A stretch of 64,000 bases of DNA from positions 62,001 to 126,000 of the forward strand of contig CAXPDR010000014.1 of the NCBI GenBank assembly GCA_964215955.1. The letters run 5' to 3'. The notes beneath the pieces are model-generated. The model ran no database searches. It saw only the letters and a list, made by a program, of their open reading frames with translations, and was not told where the DNA came from. How positions within the stretch are numbered: the first letter of the stretch is position 1; every line of letters starts with the position of its first letter. The stretch comes from GCA-2706205 sp964215955 (GTDB lineage: Bacteria > Bdellovibrionota > Bacteriovoracia > Bacteriovoracales > Bacteriovoracaceae). The position numbers and the translations under genes were made by a program. Shown in pieces: positions 42,932-51,710 of this stretch.

Positions 42932-44776
42932 ATGAGTACGATTAGACTAAGGGAAATTCTAAAAGATGAGTTTGGATTTGATGAATTTAGACCACTGCAA
43001 GATGAAATCATTCAAGCTGTGATTGATGGGCAAGATGTAATGGGAATTCTTCCTACTGGTGGAGGTAAATCTCTTTGCTACCAATTGCCAGCTCTTTATT
43101 TTGATGGGTTAACGCTGGTTGTTTCACCATTATTGGCCTTAATGGAAGATCAAGTAAGAGGTTTAAATCAAAAAGGAGTCCCTGCAGCATTTTTAAACTC
43201 CACACAATCCAAAAAAGAACAAGAAGAAGTTGAGAGGAAAGTGTTTTTTGGTGAATTAAAAATACTATATATTTCTCCAGAAAGGGCCATGGCCCCTAGT
43301 CTTCATGAACTCCTGCAAAATATAGAAGTCTCATTGATTGCTATCGATGAAGCTCACTGTGTTTCACAATGGGGACATGATTTTAGACCTGAATACAGAA
43401 AACTTTCTCTATTAAGAGAGTTTTTACCAGAGACTCCTTTATTAGCTCTTACTGCAACTGCAGGAAGAGTAACGAGAAAAGATATAAAGGACGGACTTAA
43501 AATAAAAGATAATCACGATGTGATTGGTGATTTTGATCGGCCCAATATTGAGTTAAATATCCAAAAGAAAACAACTAAAGAAAAAGACTATTTAAAACTT
43601 ATTGCTTTTATTCAAGACCGTTTTGAAAACCAAACAGGTATTGTCTATTGCCTTTCCAGAAAAAAAACGGAAGAAGTTGCTTCTTATTTGAAAGCAAAAG
43701 GCCTTAAAGCCTATGCTTATCATGCAGGACAGTCCAATAAAGAAAGAAAAAAAATTCAAGATATATTTGTTTCAAAAAATGATGTACTCATCGTTGCAAC
43801 TATAGCCTTTGGTATGGGTATCGATAAATCTAATGTGAGGTTTGTTGCTCATCTAGATATGCCAAAAAGTATCGAGTCTTATTATCAAGAAATAGGACGG
43901 GCTGGAAGGGACGGGAAAGAGTCTGTTGCCTGGGCCGTATATGGTAAACGTGAAATGATCATGCTTAAAAAAATGATGAATAAAGGGACCTCGAGTATTA
44001 AGCGCAGAAGAGTAAATGAACAAAAGCTAGAGGCTATGCTAGGACTGTGTGAAGCTTCCCAGTGTCGAAGAGAAGTTCTTTTAAACTATTTTGATAATCC
44101 ATTTAAGGGGCCATGTTATCACTGTGATAATTGTTATAATTTAGATCTTCCAAAAATTGACTATTCTGATGAAGCTATTCTGGCCATGAGGACCATTCAT
44201 GAAAGTAAAGAGCTCTTCGAGGTGAACACCTTAATAGAGATTCTCACAGGTGAAGAATCCGCGACGGTAATAAAGAAAGGTTTAACGAGTTTAAATTCTT
44301 TTGGTTTAGGTAAGTCTAAATCATTAAACTTTTGGAAAGCCATGTATCGCCAGCTTGCAAGTTACGGTGCGATTTATATTGCCCAGGATGGAACGACCGT
44401 TACTAAACTTACTGAAAAATCCCTTCCTCTATTAACTAAAAAAGAAAAGCTTATGCTTTTTGAAATTGATGAAGGCAAGGCAAAGATTGTTAAAAAGGTA
44501 AGTAAAACTAAGACCAAAAGAGCAGCTAGACCAAAAGTTAAAAGAGATCTAAGTTGTGATAAAGAAAAATTCGAATATTTGAAAGAATTTAGAAGGGCAC
44601 TTGCCAAAAAGAAAAGAACAAAAGCTTTTAAAGTTTTTCCAGATAGGACTTTAGAAGAGTTTGTTTTACATAAACCAAAAAATCTCGCAGAAATGGAGTC
44701 TCTATTTGGCGTTGGTCCTAAAAAACTTAAAAAATTTGGTAAGGCCTTTTTAGAGGCCATAGAGGAAATATCATGA
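42932..44776 (+). CDS. recQ: ATP-dependent DNA helicase RecQ
   Basis: 614 residues. Walker A (ILPTGGGKSLCYQLPA), DEAH box with the RecQ loop (IDEAHCVSQWGHDFRPEY), helicase motifs up to GRAGRDG, the RecQ-Ct zinc-binding region (CEASQCRREVLLNYF, then CYHCDNC), and a C-terminal HRDC-like domain (FVLHKPKNLAEMESLFGVGPKK). A basic linker before the HRDC adds length. Unwinds recombination and fork intermediates 3' to 5'. The stop overlaps the next gene's ATG by 4 bases. Confidence 0.96.
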   Translation: MSTIRLREILKDEFGFDEFRPLQDEIIQAVIDGQDVMGILPTGGGKSLCYQLPALYFDGLTLVVSPLLALMEDQVRGLNQKGVPAAFLNSTQSKKEQEEVERKVFFGELKILYISPERAMAPSLHELLQNIEVSLIAIDEAHCVSQWGHDFRPEYRKLSLLREFLPETPLLALTATAGRVTRKDIKDGLKIKDNHDVIGDFDRPNIELNIQKKTTKEKDYLKLIAFIQDRFENQTGIVYCLSRKKTEEVASYLKAKGLKAYAYHAGQSNKERKKIQDIFVSKNDVLIVATIAFGMGIDKSNVRFVAHLDMPKSIESYYQEIGRAGRDGKESVAWAVYGKREMIMLKKMMNKGTSSIKRRRVNEQKLEAMLGLCEASQCRREVLLNYFDNPFKGPCYHCDNCYNLDLPKIDYSDEAILAMRTIHESKELFEVNTLIEILTGEESATVIKKGLTSLNSFGLGKSKSLNFWKAMYRQLASYGAIYIAQDGTTVTKLTEKSLPLLTKKEKLMLFEIDEGKAKIVKKVSKTKTKRAARPKVKRDLSCDKEKFEYLKEFRRALAKKKRTKAFKVFPDRTLEEFVLHKPKNLAEMESLFGVGPKKLKKFGKAFLEAIEEIS

Positions 44777-44985
44777 ATGAAAAATTTGAACTTGAAGGTT
44801 CAGAGTTTATAGAACTTGCACAGGTGCTAAAAATCATGGGTTTAGTTGAAACCGGGGGACATGCAAAAATTGTTATTCAAGAAGGACATGTCTTAGTTAA
44901 TGGAAAAGTAGATACCAGAAGAAGAGCTAAATTACGATCTGGAGATATTGTAGAATTGGAAGGGCAAATTATTGAAATAGTTTAG
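44773..44985 (+). CDS. S4-domain RNA-binding protein (YbcJ-like)
   Basis: 70 residues comprising one S4 domain: EFIELAQVLKIMGLVETGGHAKIVI, then LVNGKVDTRRRAKLRSGDIVEL. Matches YbcJ/YaaA-type mini-S4 proteins. Overlaps recQ by ATGA, so translationally coupled; 3' end overlaps the convergent dipeptidase gene by 17 bases. Confidence 0.93.
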   Translation: MNEKFELEGSEFIELAQVLKIMGLVETGGHAKIVIQEGHVLVNGKVDTRRRAKLRSGDIVELEGQIIEIV

Positions 44986-45880
44986 AATAAAAGTTGAGGG
45001 CATTCTCACTTTTTATTTTACTCGCTGATTCTTTAAAATTTAAATCGATAACTTCTGCCAAATTGAAAATAGACTTATTTTCTTTATAAGTTTTTATTGG
45101 AGCTCCAAAATCAGTTCCTATACCAATGGCCTTTTCAAGACCACTTTTAAGACTAAACTCAACGAGTTCTCTATAGCCATTTTTATGGTTTGGGATGAGG
45201 TGAGTCCAGGGGATTAAACCAATAAGACCATTTTTATTTTGAATTTCTTTAGCATGCTCAAGGGGAATATTTCTTTTGAAGTTTTTGAACTCTCTAATTC
45301 CTGTGTGAGAGGCAACCACAAAATTGGCGTGTTTTAAAATATCAGATGCTGTCCTATCAGTAGCGTGAGAGATATCAATCCACATCCTCTTTTGATTGCA
45401 TATTTCAACTAGATCTTTACCAAATTGTGTCAGTCCGTTATCGTCTGATTTTAGTTTTAAGCGTCTACCAAAATCATCACATGAGTTTCCATATTGATTA
45501 TCGATAAAATGTAGGGGAATGATACCTCTAACTCCAAGTTGGGAGAGTTGTTCCAATTGGTTTTCTGGATGTTTGATTAATCTTGCTGACTCTAAATGAA
45601 AGATGAATCCAATTTGATAATTTGAATCTAAGTCCGCTTTATTTTTTATTAATTTACAGCCAGGTGTCGTTTCAATAATTTCTCTATATTTTTTAATAAG
45701 TTTAATGAGGTCCTCAAAGCTTTGATAAAATTGCATATAAAATGCGAGATTTAAAATGACTTTATGATTACTTTTAAAATGTTCGTTAATAGTAATTTTA
45801 TGATTTTGAAGTTTAGATCTAAGTTGTACGTATGTTTGTAGTGAATCTAGGTGAGTGTGAAGATCTATAATGTTTGTCAT
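44969..45880 (-). CDS. M19 (membrane/renal) dipeptidase-family metallohydrolase
   Basis: 303 residues with the M19 layout: DLHTH metal motif at the start, an LESAR region, NSCDDFGRRLKLKSDDNGLTQFGKDLVEICN (the GLT.FG motif), IDISHATDRT, ASHTGIREF and GIGTDFG. No signal peptide, so cytoplasmic; cleaves dipeptides or related amide bonds. The start codon directly abuts the terminator hairpin of the upstream metalloprotease gene, so its expression control is odd. Confidence 0.88.
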   Translation of the reverse strand: MTNIIDLHTHLDSLQTYVQLRSKLQNHKITINEHFKSNHKVILNLAFYMQFYQSFEDLIKLIKKYREIIETTPGCKLIKNKADLDSNYQIGFIFHLESARLIKHPENQLEQLSQLGVRGIIPLHFIDNQYGNSCDDFGRRLKLKSDDNGLTQFGKDLVEICNQKRMWIDISHATDRTASDILKHANFVVASHTGIREFKNFKRNIPLEHAKEIQNKNGLIGLIPWTHLIPNHKNGYRELVEFSLKSGLEKAIGIGTDFGAPIKTYKENKSIFNLAEVIDLNFKESASKIKSENALNFYSKLFQ

Positions 45881-45904
45881 AAAAAAGGGCCCCTATGGGA
45901 CCCT
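45881..45904 (-). terminator. Intrinsic terminator abutting the M19 dipeptidase start codon
   Basis: On the minus strand AGGGTCCC-ATA-GGGGCCCT with one mismatch (45886-45904) is followed by TTTTTT and then immediately the ATG of the M19 gene. It terminates the upstream metalloprotease; its 3' arm also occupies the ribosome-binding position of the dipeptidase. Confidence 0.8.
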
Positions 45905-45912
45905 ATTATAAA

Positions 45913-46782
45913 TTATTTTGCTGGTTTATACCAACATAAAGGTCTATTTCCTTCTGTATGTCCTTGGCTTCTATTACAAGTTCCGGCAAGTGGATCTTTT
46001 GCTGATACATCTTCACTATGTCTTATATTACATAAAGCTCCTTGAAAATATGTATCTAGCCTACACTGGGCAGCTGGGTGTTTATCATCAGTTCTTGTCA
46101 CTTCATTTGTATCAGGAGTTTCGAATTCTAAATCAGTTGTTCCTCTTAGTGATCCTAAAAGAGCAGCTAAGCTTTTTCCGGCCATGGAAATTCTGATACA
46201 TAATGCTTGATCATTAGGTAATGTATAGTTAGCTTCACATCTTTCTTTTACAATACTTGGAACATTCATTTTATTAATGATTTCTACATTATTATCTGAC
46301 TCATAGACTCTTCTAAAGCATTTTAATGATGCGAAATAGTCAGATTGACCTTCATTTGAAGCCCATTTCATTAACCAATTTCCTCTAACCTTTGGTGCAC
46401 CACCAAGGTGATGACCTAATTCATGACAAACAACCATAGCAAATGCATCATCTGTAACGAGTTCGTGTCTGGCAAGACCACCATACATATTCACTTTATA
46501 AGTACTAAAAAATCTTTGAGCCGAGGCATTTACAGTAGAATCATTCCATTTACGACTCCAACTTAATTTCCCACCTCTTCCTTGAACAACTGGGGCGTAA
46601 TGTTTATCAACTTGGTCAATAATTTCGTTAAATCTTTCTTCTGTCATGGTATTTTTCATTTTAGCATTCACTGGTCTTTGAAGATCATTTTCCGGTAAAA
46701 AACCGCTATTACCATGTTGGTCACAAGCATATGAATCTGAAATGAAAATAGATAATAAAAGAATTATCAGGGTATTTTTCAT
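45913..46782 (-). CDS. Secreted zinc metalloprotease (HExxH), paralogue of 27538-28383
   Basis: 289 residues with a signal peptide (MKNTLIILLLSIFISDSYA). HELGH at residues 120-124 (VVCHELGHHLGGAP), followed by SNEGQSDYFASLKCFRR. Multiple paired Cys. Shares VNASA, YGGLARH and QCRLDT blocks with the 27538-28383 protease. Perfect ribosome-binding site AAGGAGG before the ATG, so likely strongly translated. Periplasmic or released protease; prey-related role is inferred. Confidence 0.87.
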   Translation of the reverse strand: MKNTLIILLLSIFISDSYACDQHGNSGFLPENDLQRPVNAKMKNTMTEERFNEIIDQVDKHYAPVVQGRGGKLSWSRKWNDSTVNASAQRFFSTYKVNMYGGLARHELVTDDAFAMVVCHELGHHLGGAPKVRGNWLMKWASNEGQSDYFASLKCFRRVYESDNNVEIINKMNVPSIVKERCEANYTLPNDQALCIRISMAGKSLAALLGSLRGTTDLEFETPDTNEVTRTDDKHPAAQCRLDTYFQGALCNIRHSEDVSAKDPLAGTCNRSQGHTEGNRPLCWYKPAK

Positions 46783-46980
46783 GTTTTCCTCCTTGAAAAC
46801 TAATTTTAAAAAATAATATGGGTCTATTATTTCTTAAAAATCAAGACTTCGGCAAGTAAAACTTAAATCAATATTATTTGATTGTTATGTTCAATTTTAA
46901 GCTAAACTTAATATTCCTAATAGCTTATCTGAGTAAATTCTCATTCAACTTCATCCGATAAGACTTTCAAAGGAAGTGAT

Positions 46981-47478
46981 TTGAAATTAATATTAATCTT
47001 ATTAAATTGGGTCTTTGTCTTTTCCATGGCAAGGGCGGAAGCCGATTTGAAATCAATTGAATGCGCTCTCGCATATAGGATAATGCATTTTACTGATGTA
47101 AGGGCAGTTGGGAACCAATTTAATCTTTGTGTAAATGGAGATAACGAAATTTTTAAATTACTTAATTCTCAGTTAAAAGGAAAAAAGTTTAAAGATAAAG
47201 ATATAAGAGTTCTTAATGTTAAAAATTATGAAATTAGCGGTTGTAGTTTTCTATACATAGGTAGAGAAAGCAATATCTCAGAAGATGTCATAAATAAAGA
47301 AATTTCAAATTCTAAAATAATAGTGGTTTCATCTTCTCCCTTAAGAAAAAACCATACCCTCATCTTTTTTAAGCAGAATAAAGACAAAATTGAATTTAGT
47401 GTGAACAAAACGTTGCTCGACAACAATAAAATGAGCATTAGTAGTAAAGTTCTACGTTTAGCAAGTGAGGTTTATTAA
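46981..47478 (+). CDS. YfiR/DUF4154-like periplasmic protein
   Basis: 165 residues starting at TTG 46981 with AAGGAAG upstream. Signal peptide (MKLILILLNWVFVFSMARA), then a domain with NQFNLCVNGDNEIFKLL and YEISGCSFLYIGRESN, which matches YfiR-type (DUF4154) proteins, where a conserved Cys-x-x-[LI]-[FY]-I strand occurs. YfiR members repress a membrane signalling partner from the periplasm. The next gene, adjacent without spacing, is a membrane histidine kinase, a sensible partner. Confidence 0.75.
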   Translation: MKLILILLNWVFVFSMARAEADLKSIECALAYRIMHFTDVRAVGNQFNLCVNGDNEIFKLLNSQLKGKKFKDKDIRVLNVKNYEISGCSFLYIGRESNISEDVINKEISNSKIIVVSSSPLRKNHTLIFFKQNKDKIEFSVNKTLLDNNKMSISSKVLRLASEVY

Positions 47479-49047
47479 ATGAAAACCTTAAGACATCTGT
47501 TAAATAAAACATTCACCCTTTTGGCTCTATGTATTTTTATCGTGGTTTTAGCGGTTGAATATATCGCATTATCCCTAACTATAGATCAGCATAAAAAACG
47601 TGCAACAGAATCAACGAAACTGATAGCAGACTATTTTGAAACGACTCTTCTCTTTGAATCAGAACAGGACTTTGATTCTCTCGTGAATAAATTAAATTTT
47701 AAGGATACATACCATAGTATTTCACTTAATAAAGAAGATGGTTCTGTTTTTGCGTTCAGAGGAGAGGTTCCTCAAATTGGTCTTCCAAATGAGTCTTTTT
47801 TCAAGGGGGATTTACTTATATCCAGCGCGAATGTTGTGAGTTCAGGAAAAGTCATTGGTTCTGTGCATATTAGTTTCTATATTAATGAGTTAAAGCAAGA
47901 TATTTATATAAGTGGGGTGATTATAATATTGAGTTTTGTATTACTAGGAATAAGCTTTTATTTGTACATAAAGAAAATGAATCAAACGATCATTTCTCCC
48001 ATAAAAGAACTGATTAATGCGATTTATACTTATGAATCAAAGGAAGACGATATTAATATTGGAAATATAAATTCTAAAGTTTCAGAAATTTTTGAATTAA
48101 AAGAAAATTTTTCAAATCTTATTTTGCAAATTAATTTTAGCCGTAAACAATTGGAACAGTGGAATAAGAATCTTGAAGAAAAGATCAAAGATAAAACCAA
48201 AAAATTAGAGTTTGCTCTTGATGAAACTAAGAAATATCAAAAGAAAATAATTGCTCAAGAGAAATTAGCATCTCTTGGAGGATTATCCGCTGGTATCGCT
48301 CATGAGATTAAAAATCCATTAAACTTGATAATTAATAGTTCCCAATTAGTAACTATGAAGTTGGACTCCATTAAGGAACTGCTAAGTAGCGAAAGAGATA
48401 AAGATGAAATTCTAAATTCTCAAGAGTTTAAAGAAGAATTAAAAGAAATTGATGAAATATGTGAGATTATTAATTCATCTGGTACTAGAGCTGATCGTAT
48501 TATAAAAGGAATGCTATCCCAGGCACGTTCCCAGTCCTCTAAAAAGGAAATTCAAAATTTAGCAGATATTTGTAGGCAGGGGCTAAACCTTGCTTATCAC
48601 TCTATGCGTGCCAAAGAAGATGCAATTTCAGTTGAGATTATAGAGGATATTGAGTCTGAAATTCATTATAATTGTTATTTTGAAGAAATTGAAAGGGCCA
48701 TAATTAATCTGGTTGATAATAGTTTTGATGCCCTTAAAGAAAAAAAATATAACAATGAAGAATTTAAGCCCTATTTGAAGCTTACTTTAAAGCGGGTTGA
48801 TCAATCTATCCAAATTATAGTCAGAGATAATGGACCAGGTATTCCTAAAAGTCTTTTAGAGAAAGTAAAAGAGCCATTTTTTACAACAAAACCAACTGGA
48901 AAGGGTACGGGGCTGGGTATTTCAATGATTAATGATATTGTAACCTCACAAAGTGGGGAGTTAGATATTCATTCTGTAGAAGGTGAATTTACAGAAATTA
49001 AAATTATATTACCAGATGAAAAAAATTTAGAGGATAAGGTAAGTTAA
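47479..49047 (+). CDS. Membrane sensor histidine kinase
   Basis: 522 residues. Two membrane helices (about 10-35 and 148-170) flank a ~110-residue periplasmic sensor, followed by a HAMP-like linker, a coiled coil, and HisKA with SAGIAHEIKNPLN (phospho-His 275). The ATPase domain has the N box (AIINLVDNSFDAL), G1 (VRDNGPGIP) and G2 (GKGTGLGISM). No response regulator is encoded alongside. Adjacent to the YfiR-like gene upstream and, one base downstream, to the zinc-finger-histone gene, so all three form an operon. Confidence 0.92.
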   Translation: MKTLRHLLNKTFTLLALCIFIVVLAVEYIALSLTIDQHKKRATESTKLIADYFETTLLFESEQDFDSLVNKLNFKDTYHSISLNKEDGSVFAFRGEVPQIGLPNESFFKGDLLISSANVVSSGKVIGSVHISFYINELKQDIYISGVIIILSFVLLGISFYLYIKKMNQTIISPIKELINAIYTYESKEDDINIGNINSKVSEIFELKENFSNLILQINFSRKQLEQWNKNLEEKIKDKTKKLEFALDETKKYQKKIIAQEKLASLGGLSAGIAHEIKNPLNLIINSSQLVTMKLDSIKELLSSERDKDEILNSQEFKEELKEIDEICEIINSSGTRADRIIKGMLSQARSQSSKKEIQNLADICRQGLNLAYHSMRAKEDAISVEIIEDIESEIHYNCYFEEIERAIINLVDNSFDALKEKKYNNEEFKPYLKLTLKRVDQSIQIIVRDNGPGIPKSLLEKVKEPFFTTKPTGKGTGLGISMINDIVTSQSGELDIHSVEGEFTEIKIILPDEKNLEDKVS

Positions 49048-49048
49048 A

Positions 49049-49537
49049 ATGAGTGAAATGGAAAATCAGAATTATTGGAGAAAATGTATTGTTTGTAAAA
49101 AAGAAATTAGCTTTTCGGCTAAATACTATAAATGCTCAGTGAGCTCGTGTGATAAAAAACGTTCACCAGCTCAATTTTGTTCTGTTGATTGTTGGGATGT
49201 CCACCGATCCATTATGTCTCATAAGTCAGCGGGAGCAGAAGAATATCATTCACCTACTAAAAGTGAATGGTTAAATTCAATGAATAATGAACCTAAGGTG
49301 AGGTTAGTATCTAAGACGAGTCAGATAAGTAATTCAAATTTAAAAGATGTAAATAATGATGAGGTTTTAGTTGTTGTTTCTAAATTAAAATCTTTTGTTA
49401 AGGATATTAGCGGATTGAATACCTCAGCAGATGTTATTCCTATTTTATCGGATACTCTTCGCGAAGAAGTGAAAAAAGCTGTTCAGAACGCCCATAGAGA
49501 GGGAAGAAAGACATTAATGGGAAAAGATTTTAAATAA
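49049..49537 (+). CDS. Zinc-finger (MYND/HIT-like) plus histone-fold fusion protein
   Basis: 162 residues. N-terminal zinc finger with CxxC (13, 16), CxxxxC (29, 34), CxxxC (44, 48) and His 52/58, like HIT/MYND fingers. A Ser/Asn-rich linker precedes a C-terminal 55-residue segment (LKSFVKDISGLNTSADVIPI, then LREEVKKAVQNAHREGRKTL and KDF) that matches the bacterial histone fold, including the GRKTxxxKD end seen in Bdellovibrio histones. Only one base after the kinase stop. A chromatin or DNA-binding role, possibly linked to signalling, is inferred. Confidence 0.8.
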   Translation: MSEMENQNYWRKCIVCKKEISFSAKYYKCSVSSCDKKRSPAQFCSVDCWDVHRSIMSHKSAGAEEYHSPTKSEWLNSMNNEPKVRLVSKTSQISNSNLKDVNNDEVLVVVSKLKSFVKDISGLNTSADVIPILSDTLREEVKKAVQNAHREGRKTLMGKDFK

Positions 49538-49613
49538 ACCGTTTTTAGTCAGGTGAGTAAAACTAAAAATTCTTAAGAAAACATACGATATAGATTTTAG
49601 GAGTGATAATTTT

Positions 49614-51116
49614 ATGGAAAAGCTTAACAAAATAAAATTCTATCTAATTGCATTTTCTTTTATCTTTATTGGTGCAGGGATGATGCTATTTTTAAAAATT
49701 GATTATAAAGTTGCCTTGGGTTCTCTAATATTTTTTGGATTAGGTCTTGTATGGTTTTCTCATAAACTTCAAAAGTATTTTAATGATGAAGAATTTTTTA
49801 TAAGACAAACGAATAGGTTTTTAAATAATATTGCAGGTACGGGTGAACAAATTTTAGGATCTTGTACTCAAGTTGGAGAAAGTACTTCTGAGCAAAGCGG
49901 TGCCGTTATTCAAACAAGTACGGCTTCTGATGAAATTAGTGCTATGATACATAAAAGTTCTAATAACATCTCCAATGTCAATGACTCAATAAAGCTTATA
50001 AAGGATATTGTTGAAAAATCCAATCAATCAACTCAGCACCTGGCCATAAATTTTCAAAAAAGTATTCAGGCCAATGATAAAGTTATTCATCTTTTAAATA
50101 AGACCACTGATGATTTGACTAAACTAATCGAGCAGTTCTCTGAAGTTGTGAATAAGACTGCTGTGATCAATGATATTGTTTTTCAGACAAAACTTCTGTC
50201 ATTTAATGCTTCAGTTGAAGCTGCTAGGGCGGGTGAGCACGGGAAAGGTTTTAGTGTGGTTGCTGAAGAAATTGGTAATTTGGCTTCCATGAGTGGTGAA
50301 AGTGCAACTGGGATACAACAAACCCTTGAGGTGACTGAAAGTACGGTTAAAAATATTATAGAAGAAATTAGAAAAAGCGGAGAATCTTTATCTCACTCCT
50401 TGAAAAGACAAAATGAAGAAACTAAAAATATTTTAGGAGAGTTTAATACCAACTTTTCTGAAGTTAACTCTAAAATAGGTAATATTGTTGGACAGGTTGA
50501 TTCTATAAACACGGCATCTAATGAACAAAATAAAGGCGTTAATGAAATGAGGGATGCTATTCATCAAGTCAATGTTTCTATACAGCGTAATACCTTAGTT
50601 GTTGGACAAACTACTTCTTTAGCAAATGTTCTAAGTAATGAAATTGAAAAATATCAAAGTATGTTTAAGATTAAAAGGCATGAAACAGTAGGTGATGCGC
50701 AAATGATTCTCGAAGAGATTCCTTGGGATAAGAAATATGAAATTGGGATATCTGCGATGGATGATGAACACCAAGTCCTACTTGGGAAAATTAATCAACT
50801 CATTCATGATATGAATTATGCAAGCTCCAATATACCTAATAGCTTTGAGGATCTTAAAAACTATACAGTGAATCACTTTTCACATGAAGAAAAATATATG
50901 GAAAGTATTGGTTACGAATCATTGGAGTCCCATAAAAGAGTCCATAAAAACTTAATTGAGTCAATTTTAAGGTTTGAATCTCAACTAAAAGAAAACAAAT
51001 TAGATAAACCTAAATTAGCAAGTTTTCTCAAAAACTGGTTATTTACTCATATCATGGGAGTTGACATTAAATATGCTAATCACTCCAAGCAGCATAGTGA
51101 GAAAAAAGCAGCCTAA
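49614..51116 (+). CDS. Methyl-accepting chemotaxis protein with C-terminal hemerythrin
   Basis: 500 residues. A short cytoplasmic N-terminus and two close membrane helices (about 9-46) with no periplasmic sensor domain, then the MCP signalling core (IVFQTKLLSFNASVEAARAG, GFSVVAEEIGNLA), and a C-terminal bacteriohemerythrin domain with di-iron ligands in ISAMDDEHQ, HFSHEEKYM, HKRVHK and HIMGVDIKY. Likely an oxygen or redox-taxis receptor sensing from the cytoplasm. AGGAG precedes the ATG. Confidence 0.93.
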   Translation: MEKLNKIKFYLIAFSFIFIGAGMMLFLKIDYKVALGSLIFFGLGLVWFSHKLQKYFNDEEFFIRQTNRFLNNIAGTGEQILGSCTQVGESTSEQSGAVIQTSTASDEISAMIHKSSNNISNVNDSIKLIKDIVEKSNQSTQHLAINFQKSIQANDKVIHLLNKTTDDLTKLIEQFSEVVNKTAVINDIVFQTKLLSFNASVEAARAGEHGKGFSVVAEEIGNLASMSGESATGIQQTLEVTESTVKNIIEEIRKSGESLSHSLKRQNEETKNILGEFNTNFSEVNSKIGNIVGQVDSINTASNEQNKGVNEMRDAIHQVNVSIQRNTLVVGQTTSLANVLSNEIEKYQSMFKIKRHETVGDAQMILEEIPWDKKYEIGISAMDDEHQVLLGKINQLIHDMNYASSNIPNSFEDLKNYTVNHFSHEEKYMESIGYESLESHKRVHKNLIESILRFESQLKENKLDKPKLASFLKNWLFTHIMGVDIKYANHSKQHSEKKAA

Positions 51117-51202
51117 TTCTTTGAAATGTTAAGAGTTTTTGAAGATTCCGACTTAAATACTATTTGTTGATTTATATGTTACAATTAAAGAAGGAGTCGG
51201 TT

Positions 51203-51463
51203 ATGAGCAATTCAATGAAATCTAAATTTAATGGCCCAAAAAAATCCTTCAAAGGCAAATGTGCTTATATGTTAATGATGATAAGGCAAAAGGATCCAAT
51301 GTTATGGATGGCGTGTAAAAAACAGTTTTCGCTGTTGTCAGAGGAACAATTTAAGCCTTTTTATTTTGGTCTAGTTGAAATTTACAAGGGAAGAATGAGT
51401 CTTGAAGAAGCTATCATGGAAATAGAAAAAAATGATGACTCAACTTTTAAAAAGCTTGCTTAA
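51203..51463 (+). CDS. Small hypothetical protein (86 aa)
   Basis: 86 residues from ATG 51203, which has AAGGAG 7 bases upstream; an upstream start at 51164 would be out of line with this ribosome-binding site. Basic N-terminus (KSKFNGPKKSFKGKCAYML) then a helical acidic region. No family recognised. Follows the MCP gene in the same direction, 86 bases downstream. Confidence 0.6.
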   Translation: MSNSMKSKFNGPKKSFKGKCAYMLMMIRQKDPMLWMACKKQFSLLSEEQFKPFYFGLVEIYKGRMSLEEAIMEIEKNDDSTFKKLA

Positions 51464-51503
51464 ATGTTATTATCTACCTTTGAAAGTTTGAGAAGGAAAA
51501 TAA

Positions 51504-51710
51504 ATGAGTAGATGTCGCTATTGTAATAAAGAAATAACTTGGCTTAAAGAAGGAAGAAAGAATGTTCCTGTTGAGTCTGATGGTGCTAAACATGAGTGTG
51601 AACAATATAAAAATGCAAGAAACTCATATCGTAAAATTGAACCAAGTGAGCTTGACCCTGAAATATTAAAGCAATACCAAGAAAATATGAATAAGGCCTC
51701 TAAGAAATAG
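51504..51710 (+). CDS. Small zinc-ribbon-like protein (68 aa)
   Basis: 68 residues opening with CRYCNKEITWLKEG, a CxxC knuckle, and a later single Cys (HECEQYKNAR) with His, enough for one zinc site. GAAGG precedes the ATG. Ends overlap the convergent O-methyltransferase by 11 bases. Function unknown. Confidence 0.6.
   Translation: MSRCRYCNKEITWLKEGRKNVPVESDGAKHECEQYKNARNSYRKIEPSELDPEILKQYQENMNKASKK

Noticed and set aside
44374..44760. 128-codon antisense frame opposite recQ
   Set aside because: Opposite the RecQ HRDC region with well-conserved RecQ sequence; no signal or ribosome-binding site of its own.
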